DNA from: Flexivirga aerilata
GTDB lineage: Bacteria; Actinomycetota; Actinomycetes; Actinomycetales; Dermatophilaceae
Assembly (NCBI RefSeq): GCF_013002715.1
Contig: NZ_JABENB010000003.1
Location: forward strand, 496,001 to 560,000
Direction: 5' to 3'
Length of the DNA: 64,000 nt
The translations under genes were made by a program, and so were the position numbers. This document shows positions 59,541 to 64,000 of the stretch, in pieces; position 1 is the first letter of the stretch; every line of letters starts with the position of its first letter. The notes below the pieces were generated by a model, which saw nothing but the letters and a program-made list of their open reading frames with translations, ran no database searches and was not told where the DNA came from.

Positions 59541-62222
59541 TCAGTGCGCGGCCGCGTGCCAGGAGTTGCCGACGCCGACGCTGACGTCGAGCGGCACGTC
59601 GAGTGCGACGGCCGCGCCCATCTCGCGACGCACCAGCTCCTCCAGCTGCTCCCGCTCGCCGGGCGCGACCTCGAGCACGAGCTCGTCGTGCACCTGCAGC
59701 AGCATCCGGGACTCGAGCCGCTCGGTGCGCAGGGCGTCGTCGACCCGCAGCATCGCGAGCTTGATCACGTCGGCGGCGCTGCCCTGGATGGGCGCGTTCA
59801 GCGCCATACGCTCGGCCATCTGGCGACGCTGCCGGTTGTCGGACGTCAGGTCGGGCAGGTAGCGGCGGCGGCCGAGCATGGTCTCGGTGTAGCCGGTGCG
59901 CCGCGCCTCGTCGACGACCTCGCGCAGGTAGTCGCGCACCCCGCCGAAGCGGGCGAAGTATTCCTCCATCAGTGTGCTGGCCTCGCCGGTGCTGATCGCC
60001 AGCTGGCGGGACAGGCCGTATGCCGAGAGCCCGTAGGCCAGGCCGTAGGACATCGCCTTGACCTTGGCCCGCATCTCGGCGGTGACGTCCTCGGGCGCGA
60101 CGGCGAACACCCGGGATCCGACGAAGCGGTGCAGGTCCTCGCCGGTGCGGAACGCCTCGATCAGGCCGGCATCACCGGACAGGTGGGCCATGATCCGCAT
60201 CTCGATCTGGCTGTAGTCGGCCGACATCAGCGCCTCGTAGCCGGAGCCGACGACGAACGCCTCGCGGATGCGGCGGCCGGCCTCGGTGCGGATCGGGATG
60301 TTCTGCAGGTTGGGGTCGGTCGAGGACAGGCGTCCGGTCGCGGCGATCGTCTGCTGGTAGGTGGTGTGGATGCGCGCGTCGTCGGCGATCGACTTGATCA
60401 GCCCCTCGACGGTCACCCGCAACCGGGACGAATCCCGGTGTCGTAGAAGGGCTTCCAGGAAGGGGTGCTCGGTCTTGGCGTAGAGCTCGGTGAGCGCGTC
60501 GGCGTCGGTGGTGTAGCCGGTCTTGGTCTTCTTGGTCTTCGGCATCTGCAGGGTCTCGAAGAGCACCACCTGCAGCTGTTTCGGCGAGCCGAGGTTGATC
60601 CGCTCCCCGTCGATCGCCTCGTAGGCGTCCTCGGCGGCCTTGTCGAGGGAGTCGGCGTAGTCGCGCTCGAGACCGTCGAGCACGTCCGGGTCGGCGTAGA
60701 TGCCGAAGCGCTCCATCTGGGCGAGCACGTCGATCAGCGGGAGTTCGATGTCGGCGAGCAGCGTGGTGCCCTCGGTGCGTTGCAGCTCCTCGTCGAGCGC
60801 GGCGGCCAGGTCGAGCACCGCCCGGGCCTGCACCATCGCCTCCTGCGCCGCGGAGTCGTGGCCGTCGAGGTCGAGCATGCCCTGCGCCGGGTCGTCCTGC
60901 TCGGGCCGCAACTCCCGGCGCAGGTGGCGCATCACCAGGTCGGACAGGTCGTAGGCGCGCTGATCGGGCCGCACGAGGTAGGCGGCGAGCGCGGTGTCGC
61001 TGACCAGCCCGGCGAGCGGGAGGCCCGCCGCGTGCAGCGCCTGCATCGGCCCCTTGGCGTCGTGCAGCACCTTGCTGCGGGTGGGGTCGGCGAGCCACTC
61101 GCGGACGGCCTGCTCGCCCTCGCTCGGCAGCGTCTCCAGGTCGATGTATGCCGCCCGGCCGTCCTCCTCGCCGCCCACGGCGATCGCAAGGGCGTGCACG
61201 TCGCCGGTGCCGCGCGCCCACTGCCCGAGCACGTGCACCCCGGCGCGCTCCTCGGTCGACAGCTGCGACTCGACCCACTCGGCGACGTCGTCCGGCGCGA
61301 GCACCTGACCGTCGACCTCGATGCTGCCCTCGGCCTCCTCGCCGGCGGCGTCGAGGGTGGCGAACAGCCGCTCACGCAGCACCCGGAACTCCAGGCCGTC
61401 GAAGACCTGGTGCACCTGGTCGCGGTCCCACACCTGCCGCTGCAGGTCCTCGACCGTCACCGGCAACTCGACGTCGCGCACGAGTTGGTTGAGCCGCCGG
61501 TTGCGCAGCACCCCGTCCAGGTGCTCGCGCAGCGCGTCGCCGACCTTGCCCTTGATCTCCCCGACGTGGTCGACGATGCCGGGCAGGTCGCCGTAGAGGT
61601 TGATCCACTTGGCGGCGGTCTTGGCGCCGACGCCCGGCACGCCCGGCAGGTTGTCGGACTTCTCGCCGACGAGTGCGGCGAGGTCGGGATAGCTGGCCGG
61701 CGGCACCAGGTAGCGCTCCTCGACCTTGGCCGGCGTCATGCGCCACAGGTCGGAGACGCCCTTGGCCGGGTAGAGCACGGTCACCTTGTCGGTGACCAGC
61801 TGCATCGCGTCGCGGTCGCCGCTCACCACCAGCACCTCGTCGAAGCCCTGCTCCTCCGCCTGGGTGGACAGGGTGGCGATGAGGTCGTCGGCCTCCCAGC
61901 CGGCGAGTTCGACGTAGCGGATCTTCAGCGCGTCGAGGATCTCGTGCACCAGCGAGACCTGCCCCTTGAACTCGTCGGGGGTCTGGGCGCGGCCGGCCTT
62001 GTACTCGGCGTACTCCTCCGCCCGGAAGGTCTGCCGGGAGACGTCGAAGCACACCGCGACGTGCGTCGGGTCCTCGTCGCGCAGCACGTTGATCAGCATC
62101 GAGGTGAAGCCGTAGACCGCGTTGGTGGGCTGACCGGTGGTGGTCGAGAAGTTCTCGACCGGGAGGGCGTAGAAGGCGCGGTAAGCCAGGGAATGACCGT
62201 CGAGCAGCAGCAGGCGTTTCAC
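59541..62222 (-). CDS. polA: DNA polymerase I
   Basis: An 893-residue family A polymerase. The 5'-3' exonuclease domain starts LLLLDGHSLAYRAFYALP and has KSDNLPGVPGVGAKTAAKWI (helix-hairpin-helix). The middle domain lacks the D-x-E metal ligands of a proofreading exonuclease (its strand reads HALAIAVGGEEDG), as usual in actinomycetes. Polymerase motifs: A MSADYSQIEMRIMAHLS, B around KVKAMSYGLAYGLSAYGL, C LQVHDELVLEV. Roles: Okazaki fragment maturation and excision repair. The GTG at 62222 has GGGTGG before it and gives the standard start; GTG 62231 or ATG 62243 are alternatives, the last overlapping the thioesterase start. Confidence 0.95.
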   Translation of the reverse strand: MKRLLLLDGHSLAYRAFYALPVENFSTTTGQPTNAVYGFTSMLINVLRDEDPTHVAVCFDVSRQTFRAEEYAEYKAGRAQTPDEFKGQVSLVHEILDALKIRYVELAGWEADDLIATLSTQAEEQGFDEVLVVSGDRDAMQLVTDKVTVLYPAKGVSDLWRMTPAKVEERYLVPPASYPDLAALVGEKSDNLPGVPGVGAKTAAKWINLYGDLPGIVDHVGEIKGKVGDALREHLDGVLRNRRLNQLVRDVELPVTVEDLQRQVWDRDQVHQVFDGLEFRVLRERLFATLDAAGEEAEGSIEVDGQVLAPDDVAEWVESQLSTEERAGVHVLGQWARGTGDVHALAIAVGGEEDGRAAYIDLETLPSEGEQAVREWLADPTRSKVLHDAKGPMQALHAAGLPLAGLVSDTALAAYLVRPDQRAYDLSDLVMRHLRRELRPEQDDPAQGMLDLDGHDSAAQEAMVQARAVLDLAAALDEELQRTEGTTLLADIELPLIDVLAQMERFGIYADPDVLDGLERDYADSLDKAAEDAYEAIDGERINLGSPKQLQVVLFETLQMPKTKKTKTGYTTDADALTELYAKTEHPFLEALLRHRDSSRLRVTVEGLIKSIADDARIHTTYQQTIAATGRLSSTDPNLQNIPIRTEAGRRIREAFVVGSGYEALMSADYSQIEMRIMAHLSGDAGLIEAFRTGEDLHRFVGSRVFAVAPEDVTAEMRAKVKAMSYGLAYGLSAYGLSRQLAISTGEASTLMEEYFARFGGVRDYLREVVDEARRTGYTETMLGRRRYLPDLTSDNRQRRQMAERMALNAPIQGSAADVIKLAMLRVDDALRTERLESRMLLQVHDELVLEVAPGEREQLEELVRREMGAAVALDVPLDVSVGVGNSWHAAAH

Positions 62223-62241
62223 GCGTGCCACCCTATGGGCC

Positions 62242-62697
62242 ATGACCGACAACGCAGCCACATCCCCCACCCCCGCCGGCGGCACCGACCTGGTGACGTT
62301 CTTCAACGAGATGAATGCCGGCACGCTCGGCGAGAAGATGGGCATCCACTTCGTCGAAGCGACCCCGGAGCGGATCGTGGCGACCATGCCGGTCGAGGGC
62401 AACAATCAGCCCTACGGACTGCTGCACGGCGGCGCGAGTGTGGTGCTCGCCGAGACCCTCGGCTCGGTGGGCGCGGCGCTGCACGCCGGCGAGGGCCGCA
62501 TCGCGGTCGGGCTCGACATCAACGCCACCCATCACCGCGGCGCCCGCTCCGGCCTGGTCACCGGCACCGCCACCGCGCTCTCGCTCGGGCGCACGCTCGC
62601 GTCGTACGACGTCGTGATCACCGACGAGGACGGCAACCGCCTCTGCACCTCCCGCATCACCTGTCTGCTGCGCGACACCGCACCCAAGGCCCAGTAA
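62242..62697 (+). CDS. Hotdog-fold acyl-CoA thioesterase (PaaI/MenI-like)
   Basis: A 151-residue protein. NQPYGLLHGGASVVLAE is the catalytic segment of the PaaI/YbdB/MenI group (HGG and the Glu of LAET), with GLDINATHHRGARSG as the substrate-binding strand. Members hydrolyse phenylacetyl-, benzoyl- or dihydroxynaphthoyl-CoA. Menaquinone synthesis (MenI) is a reasonable guess for an actinomycete, as this gene is often found beside polA there, but no men gene is in view. The ATG at 62242 is on the opposite strand only 19 bases from the polA start, so each gene's promoter must lie in the other's coding region. Confidence 0.87.
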   Translation: MTDNAATSPTPAGGTDLVTFFNEMNAGTLGEKMGIHFVEATPERIVATMPVEGNNQPYGLLHGGASVVLAETLGSVGAALHAGEGRIAVGLDINATHHRGARSGLVTGTATALSLGRTLASYDVVITDEDGNRLCTSRITCLLRDTAPKAQ

Positions 62698-62718
62698 TCC
62701 CGCGCGTGGGCGCCCGCA

Positions 62719-62760
62719 TCCCGTGAGCGACCGTGACCCTGGCGTCACTCCTGCTGACGG
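62719..62760. repeat. Decayed copy of palindromic repeat family A
   Basis: TCCCGTGAGCGACCGTGAC at 62719-62737 matches the reverse complement of family A (TCTCGTAAGCGACCGTGAC) at 17 of 19 positions, and CACTCCTGCTGACGG at 62746-62760 matches its other end (CACTCCCGCTTACGA) at 12 of 15. It contains the stop and last codons of the sigma factor gene. Confidence 0.65.
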
Positions 62761-63911
62761 TTTGCGCGCCCGGCCGACTCCTGCCGCAGCCGCGCGGCCT
62801 GCCGGATCAGATGATCGCGCTCCGGCACGCTCGTCGCGAGGTCGGCTGCCTCGGCGTACCACCGTGCGGCCGAGGCCAGGTCGCCGGCGGCCTCGACCAG
62901 GTGCGCCCGCGCCGCCGTATGACGAGGCAGCCTCGCGTCGAGCCGGTCGAGCTCGGCCAGCCCGACGAGCGGCCCCTCGGCCTCTCCCAGGGCGACGGCC
63001 CGGTTGAGCCGCACCACAGGGGAATCGGCGATGGCGAGCAACTCGTCGTACCACTCCACGATCTGCACCCAGTCCGTCTCGGCAGCACTCGCCGCGTCCG
63101 CGTGCAGCGCTGCGATAGCCGCCTGCGCCTGATACTGGCCCAACCGGTCCCGCGCGAGGGCAGCCTGCAGCACCCCGACGCCCTCGGCGATCAGTGCGGT
63201 GTCCCAGCGCGCCCGGTCCTGCTCGGCCAGCGGCACCAGCCTGCCGGAGGCGTCCGTGCGCGACGCGCGGCGCGAGTGGTGCAGCAGCATCAGCGCGAGC
63301 AGCCCGGCCACCTCCGGGTCGTCCGACAGCGACGCCAGTTGCCGGGTCAGCCGGATCGCCTCGACCGCGAGCTCGACGTCGCCGCCGTACCCCTCGTTGA
63401 ACACCAGGTAGAGCACCCGCAGCACGGTCTCGAGCGACCCCGGTCGGTCGAGCGGCACATCCGCGACCGTGCGCTTCGCCCGGCTGATCCGTTGCGCCAT
63501 CGTCGCCTCCGGCACCAGGTGCGCCCGAGCGATCTGGCGGGTCGTCAGACCACCGACGGCGCGCAGCGTCAGCGCGACCGCCGACCCGGGCGACAGCGAC
63601 GGATGAGCGCAGAGGAAGTAGAGCCACAACGAGTCGTCCATGCCGTATGCCGGGCCGGTCACGGCCGCAGAGTCGACCGCGAATTCTCTTGCTGTGCGCG
63701 ATGATTCGGCCCGCCGCGCGTCGAGGAACTTGCGCCACGCGACGGTGACGAGCCAGCCCATCGGGTCGCGCGGCGGGTCGCCCGGCCAGGACTCGAGCGC
63801 CTTGAGCAGCGCCTCCTGCACGGCATCCTCGGCCGACGCGAAGGCCGCTCCGCGCCGGACGAGCACCCCGATGACCGCGGGCACCAGGTCCCGCAGCTGC
63901 GTCTCGTTCAC
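62745..63911 (-). CDS. ECF sigma factor of the ECF42 type
   Basis: A 388-residue protein. Residues 1-170 hold sigma region 2 (SAEDAVQEALLKALESWPG, MGWLVTVAWRKFLDARR) and region 4 (GGLTTRQIARAHLVPEATMAQRISRAKR). The C-terminal 200 residues form an extra helical, TPR-like domain with YLVFNEGYGGDVELAVEAIRL, as in DUF6596-containing ECF42 proteins, which lack an anti-sigma factor. GTG at 63911 overlaps the stop of the upstream YCII/DGPF-like gene, the partner expected for ECF42. The last four codons and stop lie in a repeat element. Confidence 0.87.
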   Translation of the reverse strand: MNETQLRDLVPAVIGVLVRRGAAFASAEDAVQEALLKALESWPGDPPRDPMGWLVTVAWRKFLDARRAESSRTAREFAVDSAAVTGPAYGMDDSLWLYFLCAHPSLSPGSAVALTLRAVGGLTTRQIARAHLVPEATMAQRISRAKRTVADVPLDRPGSLETVLRVLYLVFNEGYGGDVELAVEAIRLTRQLASLSDDPEVAGLLALMLLHHSRRASRTDASGRLVPLAEQDRARWDTALIAEGVGVLQAALARDRLGQYQAQAAIAALHADAASAAETDWVQIVEWYDELLAIADSPVVRLNRAVALGEAEGPLVGLAELDRLDARLPRHTAARAHLVEAAGDLASAARWYAEAADLATSVPERDHLIRQAARLRQESAGRANRQQE

Positions 63912-64000
63912 TCGGTCAGATCAGCCGAGTCGTCGAGGAACGGCCGCAGCTCCAGCCACTCCCGGATCGGCTTGCCACCGGCGCCGGGGGCGTCCGACAA
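63908..64000 (-). CDS. Probable YCII/DGPF-domain protein, C-terminal fragment
   Basis: The last 30 codons of a gene cut by the right edge, ending GGKPIREWLELRPFLDDSADLTE before TGA. The LRP segment is comparable to the EVRP ending of YCII-related DGPF proteins, which are regularly encoded beside ECF42 sigma factors and are thought to be their targets or modulators. GTGA overlap with the sigma gene shows co-translation. Identification rests mainly on context. Confidence 0.5.
   Translation of the reverse strand: MSDAPGAGGKPIREWLELRPFLDDSADLTE

Overview
The window is GC-rich throughout, uses many GTG and occasional TTG starts, and is packed with ATGA/GTGA/TGATG start-stop overlaps. With actinobacterial families such as DUF3068, DUF3367/AftD-like arabinosyltransferases, an S1 protein with a Ser-rich tail and a PolA with a degenerate proofreading domain, it is almost certainly chromosome of an actinomycete. 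A Micrococcales-type genome is my best guess, but the sequence does not prove the genus.

Layout. (1) 1-4825, minus strand: a myo-inositol catabolic operon read iolD, iolC, iolB, an iolE-like isomerase/dehydratase and iolG (cut by the window edge), every junction a 4-base ATGA overlap. (2) 4898-8219, plus: a ThrE-type exporter, an SDR and a CPA1 Na+/H+ antiporter. (3) 8252-11076, plus: a TPP riboswitch, a 16-codon leader ORF coupled to thiO, then thiO-thiS-thiG and a TenI/ThiE-like gene, together the thiazole branch of thiamine synthesis. (4) 11118-15906: two efflux-type MFS transporters, each with a MarR regulator and a clear palindromic operator, flanking a lipoate-protein ligase with a permuted domain order. 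(5) 15924-20201, minus: a four-gene sugar ABC importer. (6) 20270-24139: coaE, a TetR/membrane-protein divergent pair, an array of two interleaved palindromic repeat families, and rpsA with its terminator.

(7) 25149-59466 is a cell-envelope glycan locus of about 34 kb: a UDP-glucuronate decarboxylase-like SDR, a DUF3068 protein, a heptose cassette (gmhB, gmhA, hddA), an NDP-sugar nucleotidyltransferase, three GT-A/GT-B glycosyltransferases, five large GT-C-like membrane proteins (two of AftD type, two paralogous to each other), a Wzx/MurJ-like flippase, three methyltransferase-like proteins, four membrane O-acyltransferases (three fused to SGNH domains and encoded in tandem) and a 50-residue DUF2613-like membrane peptide. 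Inference: activated sugars, probably including a heptose and arabinose or pentose residues, are assembled on lipid carriers, flipped, polymerised or branched by GT-C enzymes and then acylated and methylated. A 14-base dyad (TnAC-N4-GnGTnA) recurs in most of the promoters of this locus.

(8) 59541-64000: polA and a hotdog thioesterase diverge with start codons only 19 bases apart, then an ECF42-type sigma factor and the tail of a probable YCII/DGPF protein.

The most unusual structures are in DNA shape rather than gene content: palindromic repeats inserted in frame in an AftD-like gene (31086-31442); an alternating array of 42-bp and 38-bp palindromes with 9-nt spacing (22161-22560) with a decayed copy at the end of the sigma gene; the riboswitch-controlled leader ORF; and the shared dyad of the envelope promoters. 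No tRNA, rRNA, CRISPR array, prophage or transposase gene was seen.
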